NCBI GenBank assembly: GCA_023429995.1
Contig: JAEZCE010000088.1
Span: 1-56,075, forward strand
Direction: 5' to 3'
Origin: Bacillota bacterium
Lineage (GTDB): Bacteria > Bacillota > UBA4882 > UBA8346
DNA: 56,075 nt
Part shown: positions 25,177 to 33,410 of the stretch, piece after piece
Layout: each line of letters begins with the position of its first letter
Position numbering within the stretch: the first letter of the stretch is position 1
Notes under the pieces: generated by a model
The model's input: only the letters and a program-made list of their open reading frames with translations
Databases searched by the model: none
Told to the model about the DNA's origin: nothing
Made by a program: the position numbers and the translations under genes

Positions 25177-27891
25177 ATGCGAAAATATTTTGCTTTTATA
25201 GGGATGATGGTAGCTTTATCGATATGCTTGTCGGCTTTTTCACCAAAAATTGCGGCGGATACCAATTATAATTACGCCGATGCGTTTGCCAAATCGATCC
25301 TTTATTATGAGGCCAGTTGGTGCGGGCCTGATGCCGGCAATAATAGGTTGGCCTGGCGCGGACCCTGCCATACGGAAGACGGGGCCGATGTTGGGCTGGA
25401 TCTTACCGGCGGTTTCCATGATGCCGGGGATCATGTGAAATTTGGCCTGCCCCAGGTCTATGCGGCATCAACTTTGGGCTGGGCTTATTATGAATTTAAA
25501 GACGCTTTTGTCGCTAAAGGGCAAGATGGATATATGCTAAAGATTCTGAAGCATTTTAACGACTATTTCCTGAAGTGTTATCCAAAAGACACTCTCTTTC
25601 ATTATCAGTGCGGTGATGGCACTACCGATCATGCTTACTGGGGGCCCCCGGAACTTCAAACAACCGCGCTGACGACCCGGCCCACCCTTTATTCGGCAAC
25701 CCCAAGCAAGCCTGCTTCCGATGTTTGCGGTAGTGCGGCCGCTTCGTTGGCATTGATGTATCTCAACGATAAAGATCAGGATTTAACTTACGCCGATAAG
25801 TGCTTAAGCGCGGCCAAAAAGTTATATACCTTTGGTAAAACTTACCGGGGCTTGAGTGAAAGCGGCGGCTTTTATGGTTCAAGTTCATACCTTGATGATT
25901 TAAGCTGGGGAGCGATTTGGTTATACGTGGCTACGAATGATTCCAGTTACTTGACGGATGTCGATTCATTCATGGCTGAGAAAGGAATTAGCGGCAATAA
26001 TGGTTATGCCAATCACTGGACCCATTGCTGGGATGATGTGTTTGGCGGAGTCTTTTTGAAATTGGCTCAGTTGACCACCAATAGCACTTATATTGGTATT
26101 GCCAAGGAAAATTTGGATTATTGGATGACCAGTGCTCCAAGGACCGCGGCCGGAGAATGTTATATCAACTCCTGGGGCGCATTGCGGTATACCGCAGCGG
26201 AATGCATGATGGCGCTGGTATATTACAAGACCACCGGAACAACGGATTATTTGAATTTTGCCAAACAGCAGATCGATTACATGTTGGGTAGCAATCCGCG
26301 GAATAGTTCCTATGTCGTAGGATTCGGCAATAATTACCCGAAATTCCCGCATCACCGGGGCGCCAGCGGCCGGATGGAAGCTGCCCCGGCCTATGAAACA
26401 AAGGTGGATCCGGAAAAGCATTTACTGTATGGAGCCCTGGTGGGCGGTCCAAACAGCGACGATACTTATGACGATAATGTGGAACAATATGCCTATACAG
26501 AAGTGGCCATCGATTACAACGCTGGTTTTGTGGGAGCTATGGCCGGCCTGACCCAATACTTCGGGGCGGGGCAAACTCCTGAGGCTACTCCCGGCATTGA
26601 ATCCGGTAAGGAGTTTTTCAGTACGGCAAAGGTGCTTGAGGAAAACAGTCAACAGGTGACTATCGATGTATGGGTCCATTGCGACACCATGCTGCCGCCC
26701 CGCTACGTTGACGGCTTGTCCTTCAAGTATTTTGTCGACTTAAGCGAGTACTACCAAAAGGGCATGACGGTGAATGATGTGTCTTCAGCCATTAATTATG
26801 CTCCGAATAACGGCGCCGTATCGAAGCTACTTCCTTGGGACGAGGCCAATCATATCTATTATGTGGAAGGCAGTTGGCCGACTACCAAAAATTACGGCAA
26901 AATTGAATTCCAATTCCGTTTGGCGTGCTATAACTCCAAGGATTGGGATTCCAGCAACGACTTTTCGTATACCGGATTGAGGAGTACTTTAGCTGAAACA
27001 ACCTATATACCGCTTTATATGAATGGAGTAAAAATATACGGCAATGAACCCGATAGTTCAACGCCAACGACAGTGGCCACCCCGACCTTTAGTCCGACGG
27101 CCGGCACTTATAGCACGGCCCAGAGCGTGACCATCAGTTGCGCGACCAGCGGGGCGACGATCCGCTATACCACCGACGGCAGTACGCCAAATAGTTCATC
27201 GGCGGTGTATTCGGGGCCGATTACGGTATCAAAAACAACTACGATTAAGGCCTATGCCACAGCCGTCGGTATGACCGATTCAACAGTGGCTTCGGCGACT
27301 TATACGATAGGCTCAACGCAGCAAGTGGCCACACCCATTTTTAGTCCGGCGGCCGGTACTTATAGCGCGGCTCAGAGCGTGACCATCAGTTGCGCGACCA
27401 GCGGAGCGACGATCCGGTATACCATCGACGGCAGTACTCCGACGGGTTCCTCAACGGTCTATTCGGGACCGGTTACGGTATCAAAAACCACCACGATCAA
27501 AGCCTATGCCACAGCCGGCGGCATGGCCGATTCCACAGTAGCATCAGGGGAATATACAATTTCCACAGGGGCATCGATAGGGATTGGTTATTCCATTATC
27601 AACGACTGGGGCAACGGAGCCACGGTGAACGTGACCATTACCAATAATGGCGCTACAGCAATTAACGGCTGGACATTAGCCTGGACTTTCCCAGGTAATC
27701 AGAAAATATCCAACCTGTGGAACGGCACTTACACTCAGAACGGGACATCAGTATCAGTGACCAATCTCAACTACAATAACGAAATCGCAGCGGGGAAAAG
27801 TATAAGTTTAGGGTTTAACTTGACGTATAGCGGTACGAATGCCAAACCGGCCAGCTTCACTTTGAATGGTATAGTGTGCCAGGCCCAATAA
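25177..27891 (+). CDS. GH9 cellulase: GH9-CBM3c-two repeats-CBM2
   Basis: This is a secreted endoglucanase of 904 residues. The signal peptide ends near KIAA-DT (residue 28). GH9 carries Asp82 and Asp85 in GGFHDAGDHVKFG and Glu442 in AYTEVAIDYNAGFVG. Compared with the GH9 at 22107 it has an extended N-terminal loop (SWCGPDAGNNRLAWRGPCH) also found in the two GH9 enzymes at 30952 and 33411, so these three form one subgroup. CBM3c spans about 470-625, the two chitobiase-like repeats about 633-800 and CBM2 about 801-904. The ribosome site GGAGGG precedes ATG 25177. Only 42 bases separate it from the next gene. Confidence 0.95.
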   Translation: MRKYFAFIGMMVALSICLSAFSPKIAADTNYNYADAFAKSILYYEASWCGPDAGNNRLAWRGPCHTEDGADVGLDLTGGFHDAGDHVKFGLPQVYAASTLGWAYYEFKDAFVAKGQDGYMLKILKHFNDYFLKCYPKDTLFHYQCGDGTTDHAYWGPPELQTTALTTRPTLYSATPSKPASDVCGSAAASLALMYLNDKDQDLTYADKCLSAAKKLYTFGKTYRGLSESGGFYGSSSYLDDLSWGAIWLYVATNDSSYLTDVDSFMAEKGISGNNGYANHWTHCWDDVFGGVFLKLAQLTTNSTYIGIAKENLDYWMTSAPRTAAGECYINSWGALRYTAAECMMALVYYKTTGTTDYLNFAKQQIDYMLGSNPRNSSYVVGFGNNYPKFPHHRGASGRMEAAPAYETKVDPEKHLLYGALVGGPNSDDTYDDNVEQYAYTEVAIDYNAGFVGAMAGLTQYFGAGQTPEATPGIESGKEFFSTAKVLEENSQQVTIDVWVHCDTMLPPRYVDGLSFKYFVDLSEYYQKGMTVNDVSSAINYAPNNGAVSKLLPWDEANHIYYVEGSWPTTKNYGKIEFQFRLACYNSKDWDSSNDFSYTGLRSTLAETTYIPLYMNGVKIYGNEPDSSTPTTVATPTFSPTAGTYSTAQSVTISCATSGATIRYTTDGSTPNSSSAVYSGPITVSKTTTIKAYATAVGMTDSTVASATYTIGSTQQVATPIFSPAAGTYSAAQSVTISCATSGATIRYTIDGSTPTGSSTVYSGPVTVSKTTTIKAYATAGGMADSTVASGEYTISTGASIGIGYSIINDWGNGATVNVTITNNGATAINGWTLAWTFPGNQKISNLWNGTYTQNGTSVSVTNLNYNNEIAAGKSISLGFNLTYSGTNAKPASFTLNGIVCQAQ
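27073..27576 (+). repeat. Two 252-base chitobiase-like repeats in a GH9 gene
   Basis: Units begin at 27073 and 27325. They match those of the GH48 and other GH9 genes closely in DNA, including identical runs around the AKSVTISC-like and SGATIRYT segments. Confidence 0.9.
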
Positions 27892-27933
27892 AAGTATGCT
27901 CAATCATCTTTTAAAGAATTGGAGGAGTTAAAG

Positions 27934-29595
27934 ATGAGAAAGCCTTTCAAAACCATAATCGTAATCGGATTTTTATTGGCGATGACCTTAAGTTTATCCC
28001 CTGGCACCAATGGTAGTAAAAGTAGTGTTTTTGCGGTTTCTTCCACCAGGTTTCCCTGGATGGATAATAAAACTTTATGGCCGGTGGGAGTCAACCTGGC
28101 GTGGTATAATTGGGACCAGGATTTTTTAGACAGCGGATGGACCCAGCGTTTTGCGGCCATTAAAGCGCAAATGGACGTCATGGCGGCTGAGGGCGTACAT
28201 GCACTCCGCTGGTGGGTTTTTCCGGATGCGTGCAATGTGCCTATATTTGACAGCACCGGGGAAGGGAGTCTTTGTACCGGTCTCCCGACCAACTGGGTCA
28301 ATCACATGGTGGAAGCAGCCGATTATGCCAAGTCAAAAGACATCCGGATTTATTTCTGCTTCACCAGTTTTGACTGGGGGTATAATGGGAGAGCTTGGAA
28401 CCATGACGATGTTTTCGACAATGTCACGGTCCGCCGGAGCTTTCTGGATAATGCCGTAAAACCAATACTTCAAGCGCTTGGAACCCATGAAGGCGTGCTG
28501 GGGTGGGATGTTATTAACGAGCCGGAATGGCTAATCTCCAGCGCCGATGGGGGCGACCCCAACGGTTCCTGCGAATCATTTTCATTAGCAGCCATGCAGC
28601 AATTTGTAAAGGATGTCGTTGCTTATGTGCATACTTACGCCAAGCAACCGGTCAGTGTGGGAAGCGCCAGTATGAAATGGTGCGGAGGGCAATATCGGTT
28701 TTGGAAGGGCTTAGGATTGGACTTTTACGACTTCCATTGGTATGATTGGGCTACACCGCATTTTAATCCATTAAAAACATCTCCAGCCGATTTGGGCTTG
28801 GATAAACCCTGTATTATCGGAGAAATGATGCCCAATCCGGGATCATCATCCCTTGCCATGTCCCATCAGGAAGTTTTGGAAGGGCTTTATGCCAACGGGT
28901 ATTCGGGTTATCTGCCTTGGTCGTGGAATGACAGTTCGAATGATTGCAAACCGTATGTCACTCCTAGCTTTACCAATTTTGAATCCGTGCATCCCGAGGT
29001 TAATCAAATTCCATCGAGTACAACCACAGCCACTCCGGTCTTTAGTCCGGCACCCGGTTCCTATAGTGCGACCCAAAGCGTGACCATTAGCTGCGCGGCG
29101 AACGGAGCGACGATTCGCTATACCACCGACGGCAGTACACCTACGAGTTTATCGACGGTGTATTCGGGACCGATCGCGGTATCAAAGACCACCACGATCA
29201 AAGCCTATGCCACAGCCAGTGGAATGGCCGATTCGACAGTGGCTTCGGCGACCTATACAATTTCTTCATCCTCATCGTATCGGGTAGGTTATTCCATTTC
29301 AAACGATTGGGGCAGTGGAGCCATAATCAACGTTACAATCACCAATAACAGCGCTACGGTGTTAAATAGTTGGACAATAACCTGGACCTTCCCGGGTAGT
29401 CAAAAAATATCCAACCTGTGGAACGGTAATTATACTCAGAGCGGCGCGACGGTGAGCGTGAACAATCTCGGCTATAATGGAACGATTGCGGCAAATGGCG
29501 GCACGGCTAGTTTCGGATTCCAGATTACCTATAGCGGCAGTGACACCAAACCTACCAGCTTTACTTTGAACGGAGCACCCTGTCAGATCCAGTAA
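27934..29595 (+). CDS. GH5-like secreted glycosidase with one repeat and CBM2
   Basis: This 553-residue secreted enzyme has a clan GH-A TIM barrel. The likely acid/base is Glu196 in WDVINEPEW and the nucleophile Glu297 in CIIGEMMP, 101 residues apart as expected for GH5. The domain opens with WPVGVNLAWYNWDQDF and RWWVFPD, which I cannot place in a GH5 subfamily; mannanase, endoglucanase or another beta-glycanase are all possible. The signal peptide covers about residues 1-35 (VFA-VSS). One chitobiase-like repeat (about 365-448) and a CBM2 (about 449-553) follow. ATG 27934 is chosen over TTG 27919 because TTGGAGGAG itself is the ribosome site. Confidence 0.82.
   Translation: MRKPFKTIIVIGFLLAMTLSLSPGTNGSKSSVFAVSSTRFPWMDNKTLWPVGVNLAWYNWDQDFLDSGWTQRFAAIKAQMDVMAAEGVHALRWWVFPDACNVPIFDSTGEGSLCTGLPTNWVNHMVEAADYAKSKDIRIYFCFTSFDWGYNGRAWNHDDVFDNVTVRRSFLDNAVKPILQALGTHEGVLGWDVINEPEWLISSADGGDPNGSCESFSLAAMQQFVKDVVAYVHTYAKQPVSVGSASMKWCGGQYRFWKGLGLDFYDFHWYDWATPHFNPLKTSPADLGLDKPCIIGEMMPNPGSSSLAMSHQEVLEGLYANGYSGYLPWSWNDSSNDCKPYVTPSFTNFESVHPEVNQIPSSTTTATPVFSPAPGSYSATQSVTISCAANGATIRYTTDGSTPTSLSTVYSGPIAVSKTTTIKAYATASGMADSTVASATYTISSSSSYRVGYSISNDWGSGAIINVTITNNSATVLNSWTITWTFPGSQKISNLWNGNYTQSGATVSVNNLGYNGTIAANGGTASFGFQITYSGSDTKPTSFTLNGAPCQIQ
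29026..29277 (+). repeat. Single 252-base chitobiase-like repeat in the GH5-like gene
   Basis: One unit, with the variant start ATPVFSPAPGSYS but the same core as the other seven copies. It joins the catalytic domain to the CBM2. Confidence 0.88.
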
Positions 29596-29625
29596 TCATA
29601 AATGAATATGAGAGGAGAATATAAA

Positions 29626-30807
29626 ATGAAATTAATAGCAAATTCATGGTATAAAAAAATACTATCCCTTTGGTTTGTGGGTATTTTCCTGTTATGTAAT
29701 ATCAATATTTCCGTAACGCATGCCAACACCAAGTATGGGCGGCTGACCGGAATCAACTGGTTTGGTTTTGAAACGGGAAATTATGTCGTCCATGGTATTT
29801 GGACCAGGGATTATCAGTCAGTGCTTCAACAGATTAAAGATTTGGGATTTAACTGCATCAGGCTCCCTTGGTGTTGTGCGATGCTGGATAAAAGTCCGAA
29901 CAGTATCCAGATCAACGCTTACGGTGTTGATGCTTATACTGGAAAAACCGGACTTAATTTAGATTTAGCGGGATTAACATCATTACAGGTCATGGATAAA
30001 ATCATTGATTATGCAAATACCTTGGGGTTATATATTATTTTGGATTGCCATTCGTTGGCAGCCGATCAATATCAGAGTGAACCATTGTGGTATACCAGCG
30101 CTTATTCCGAAAGTACCTGGATTAACGCATGGAAAACTTTAATTACCCGCTATCGGGATCGGTCCAATGTAATCGGCGCAGATTTGAAAAATGAACCCCA
30201 CGGTAATTTGGGTACAGGATATAAGCCCCCTGCAACCTGGGGATACACAGCCGCAGGGTATAGCAATACGGATTGGAAAGCGGCTGCGGAGCGTTGTGCG
30301 GCTCAAATATTGGCCATTAATCCGAATATATTGATTATGGTTGAAGGCGTCGAGCAATCCCAGGATGGAACCGGCTCTTGGTGGGGCGGGAATTTAAAAG
30401 ATGTAGCCAACCACCCGATTACTTCCATACCATCCGGGAGTCTGGTTTATTCATTCCATGAATATGGTTCAACTGTTTTTAATCAAACCTGGTTTTCCGA
30501 TGCCAATTACCCCAATAACATGGCTGCGATTTGGGACGACCATTTCTACTTTATCAAAAAACAAAATATAGCGCCGCTATATTTGGGAGAATTCGGCATT
30601 AAAGAGGCTGATGCAGCCAACACTGCGTCGGTTGATTACAAATGGCTCACCACATTAATGGCCTATCTGGGAAAAGATGTCTCCTGGACATTTTGGAGCC
30701 TTAATCCCAATTCCGGAGATACGGGTGGAATTTTAAAGGATGACTGGGTTAGTGTCAATACGGCGAAGTACAATATAATCAAGCCGTATCTGGCCGGTAG
30801 TAACTGA
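29626..30807 (+). CDS. GH5 subfamily 1 endoglucanase without binding module
   Basis: This secreted endo-beta-1,4-glucanase of 393 residues closely resembles the Acidothermus E1 type (GH5_1): INWFGFETGNYVVHG near the N-terminus, GLTSLQVMDKIIDYA, acid/base Glu190 in DLKNEPHG, nucleophile Glu322 in LGEFG, and the C-terminal SLNPNSGDTGGILKDDW. The signal peptide spans about residues 1-37. ATG 29626 follows GAGAGGAG (29610-29617); the earlier ATG 29602 has no site. It stops right after the catalytic domain and is the only cellulase here with no binding module, although a CBM2 tail remnant lies 58 bases downstream. It begins only 30 bases after the previous gene. Confidence 0.93.
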   Translation: MKLIANSWYKKILSLWFVGIFLLCNINISVTHANTKYGRLTGINWFGFETGNYVVHGIWTRDYQSVLQQIKDLGFNCIRLPWCCAMLDKSPNSIQINAYGVDAYTGKTGLNLDLAGLTSLQVMDKIIDYANTLGLYIILDCHSLAADQYQSEPLWYTSAYSESTWINAWKTLITRYRDRSNVIGADLKNEPHGNLGTGYKPPATWGYTAAGYSNTDWKAAAERCAAQILAINPNILIMVEGVEQSQDGTGSWWGGNLKDVANHPITSIPSGSLVYSFHEYGSTVFNQTWFSDANYPNNMAAIWDDHFYFIKKQNIAPLYLGEFGIKEADAANTASVDYKWLTTLMAYLGKDVSWTFWSLNPNSGDTGGILKDDWVSVNTAKYNIIKPYLAGSN

Positions 30808-30865
30808 ACTCATGGAAGTAGATCTTAAACATCATGGATATCGATTGAACGGAATGATTATAATT

Positions 30866-30901
30866 TTTACTTTGAATGGGATGCCTTGTCTGATCCAGTA
30901 A
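30866..30901 (+). pseudogene. Remnant of a CBM2 C-terminus
   Basis: In the gap after the GH5_1 gene one frame reads FTLNGMPCLIQ and then a stop, matching the last residues of every CBM2 in this cluster (for example FTLNGAPCQIQ-stop at 29595). The DNA match is also close. It is out of frame with the GH5_1 gene. The likely story is that the GH5_1 enzyme once had a linker and CBM2, lost by deletion. Confidence 0.75.
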
Positions 30902-30951
30902 CAGAAATTACAGGTTAAAACAAAATTACATGAAAGGAGCTGTATGATAAG

Positions 30952-33351
30952 ATGCGAAAAACGGGTTTGTTATTATTTATTCTAGTTTTCTTGCTGTTGA
31001 TGGCAGACTCTTCAACTGGACTGGTTGCGGCGACTAGCTATAATTATGTTGATGCTTTTGCAAAGTCAATTCTTTATTATGAAGCCAGTTGGTGCGGACC
31101 GGATGCAGGCAACAACCGGTTAGCTTGGCGCGGTCCTTGTCATGTTTCGGATGGAAGTGACGTCGGATTAGACCTTAGCGGTGGTTTTCATGACGCCGGC
31201 GACCATGTCAAATTCGGATTACCCCAAGTCTATGCCGCTTCAACCTTGGGCTGGGCTTACTATGAATTTAAAGACACTTTCGTTGCCACCGGGCAAGATG
31301 GTTATATGCTTAATATTTTAAAACATTTTACCGACTATTTTTTAAAGTGTTACCCCAATAACACGACTTTTTATTATCAATGCGGCGACGGCGCAACGGA
31401 CCATCCTTACTGGGGCCCGCCGGAGCTGCAAACGACGGCGGTAACAACGCGGCCCACTTTATTTGCGGCAACACCAAGCACGCCAGTGTCGGATGTTTGC
31501 GGCAGTGCTGCTGCAGCATTGGCATTAATGTATTTGAACTATCAAGATCACGATACAGCCTATGCCAATCGTTGTTTAACCGCGGCTAAGAGTTTATATA
31601 CCTTTGCCAAAACATACCGGGGTCTGAGTCAAAGCGGTGGTTTTTACGGCTCCACCTCGTATCTCGATGATCTGAGCTGGGGAGCTATTTGGCTTTATGT
31701 AGCTACTAACGATGCCGGTTATCTGACGGATGTTGATTCCTATATGACGGAAAAAGGAGTCCTTACCCCGGATGGCGGTAATGGTTATGCAAACCACTGG
31801 ACGCACTGTTGGGATGATGTTTTTGGCGGAGTCTTTGTCAAATTGGCCCAATTGTCCACTAATGCCCAATATGCCAACATTGCCCAGGAAAATTTGACCT
31901 ATTTTATGACGAAGGCTCCAACAACCGCAGCTGGGGAAACATTTATCAATTCATGGGGAGCGCTGCGGTATACCGCAGCTGAATGCATGTTAGCTTTGGT
32001 ATATTATAAAACCACCGGTAATGCCGATTACTTGAACTATGCCAAAAAACAGATCGACTATATGTTAGGCGCCAACCCCCGTAATAGTTCTTATGTGGTG
32101 GGATTTGGTAATAATTATCCTAAGTTTCCCCATCACCGGGCTGCCAGTGGCCGGATGGAATTGGCTCCAGCCTATGAACATAAATCGGAAACTGAAAAGC
32201 ATTTGCTTTATGGGGCGTTAGTGGGAGGACCGGATGCCTCCGATAATTTCGCGGATGATATTGAACAGTATGTTTATTCCGAAGTGGCGGTTGATTACAA
32301 CGCCGGTTTTGTCGGGGCAATGGCTGGGATAGCCAAATATTACGGGACTGGACAGACTCCGGAACAAACTCCCGGAATCGAGACGGGTGTACCCGAGTAT
32401 TTCGATGAAGCTTCAATTCTTAAAGAGACCCCTCAAGAGTGTACCGTTGATGTGATGCTTCATTGCGATACATTATTACCGCCACGTTATGTAAAAGGTT
32501 TATCTTTCAGATACTTTGTTGATTTAAGCGAGTATTATGCAGCGGGCTTAACTGCCGACGCTGTCTCGGCCGCCGCCGATTATGCCCCCAATGGCGGCGT
32601 AATATCCGGATTGATTCCCTGGAGCGAGGCCGCCCATATTTATTATGTGGAAGGCAGTTGGCCCAATACCCAAAATTACGGCAAAATCGAGTTTCAATTT
32701 AGAATAACGGCTTATGATTCAAAATGCTTTGACTCCAGTAATGACTATTCCCGCATTGGCTTAACCAGTACGCGGGCACTAACCCAGAATATTCCGGTCT
32801 ATCTTAATGGGATAAAAATCTCCGGAGCAGAACCACCTTTAGTAACTCCCACTCCCAGTGTAACACCGACACCAACCCCAACCCCTACGCCGATAATCGT
32901 CAGTATCAAGGTAGGGATGTTTAATTCCAATAAACCGGTTACTTCAGATACGATTTATCCCCAATTCAAACTATCGAACACCGGGACCGCTGCTATCAGT
33001 TTGTCCAATGTCAAAATAAGATATTATTACACTGTTGACGGTGAAAAACCGCAAAGTTTCTGGTGCGATTATTCCCAAGCGGGAACTGCCAATGTTACCG
33101 GTACCTTTGTCAGTATGGCAACTGCCAAGACCAATGCTGATAGTTATTTGGAGATCGGTTTTGCCAGTGACGCCGGAAATCTGGCGGCCGGCTCCAGCAT
33201 TGAAATTCGAACCAGATTCGCCAAAACGGATTGGTCCAATTATACCCAAACCAACGATTATTCCTTTAATTCAACCGCTGCGGATTATACCGACTGGTCC
33301 AAGGCGACCGGGTATTTTTCCGGTGCATTGCAATGGGGAGTTGAACCATAA
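30952..33351 (+). CDS. GH9 cellulase: GH9-CBM3c-TP linker-CBM3
   Basis: This secreted 799-residue cellulase has a signal peptide ending near VAA-TSY (residue 27), GH9 with Asp81 and Asp84 in GGFHDAGDHVKFG and Glu444 in YSEVAVDYNAGFVG, CBM3c (about 470-625), a Thr-Pro linker (about 634-648) and a C-terminal CBM3 (about 650-799: FNSNKPVTSDTIYPQFKLSN, YYYTVDGE, NDYSFNS). It is the only protein in the window with a cellulose-binding CBM3 in place of CBM2, and the only one whose linker-module end resembles clostridial cellulases. GAAAGGAG lies 14 bases before ATG 30952, longer than usual. The GH9 half is very close to those at 25177 and 33411. Confidence 0.95.
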   Translation: MRKTGLLLFILVFLLLMADSSTGLVAATSYNYVDAFAKSILYYEASWCGPDAGNNRLAWRGPCHVSDGSDVGLDLSGGFHDAGDHVKFGLPQVYAASTLGWAYYEFKDTFVATGQDGYMLNILKHFTDYFLKCYPNNTTFYYQCGDGATDHPYWGPPELQTTAVTTRPTLFAATPSTPVSDVCGSAAAALALMYLNYQDHDTAYANRCLTAAKSLYTFAKTYRGLSQSGGFYGSTSYLDDLSWGAIWLYVATNDAGYLTDVDSYMTEKGVLTPDGGNGYANHWTHCWDDVFGGVFVKLAQLSTNAQYANIAQENLTYFMTKAPTTAAGETFINSWGALRYTAAECMLALVYYKTTGNADYLNYAKKQIDYMLGANPRNSSYVVGFGNNYPKFPHHRAASGRMELAPAYEHKSETEKHLLYGALVGGPDASDNFADDIEQYVYSEVAVDYNAGFVGAMAGIAKYYGTGQTPEQTPGIETGVPEYFDEASILKETPQECTVDVMLHCDTLLPPRYVKGLSFRYFVDLSEYYAAGLTADAVSAAADYAPNGGVISGLIPWSEAAHIYYVEGSWPNTQNYGKIEFQFRITAYDSKCFDSSNDYSRIGLTSTRALTQNIPVYLNGIKISGAEPPLVTPTPSVTPTPTPTPTPIIVSIKVGMFNSNKPVTSDTIYPQFKLSNTGTAAISLSNVKIRYYYTVDGEKPQSFWCDYSQAGTANVTGTFVSMATAKTNADSYLEIGFASDAGNLAAGSSIEIRTRFAKTDWSNYTQTNDYSFNSTAADYTDWSKATGYFSGALQWGVEP

Positions 33352-33410
33352 GGTTTATGGGGCTTACATGGGTGTTAGAATAAAATAACAATCAAAGGAG
33401 TGGCTATAAA

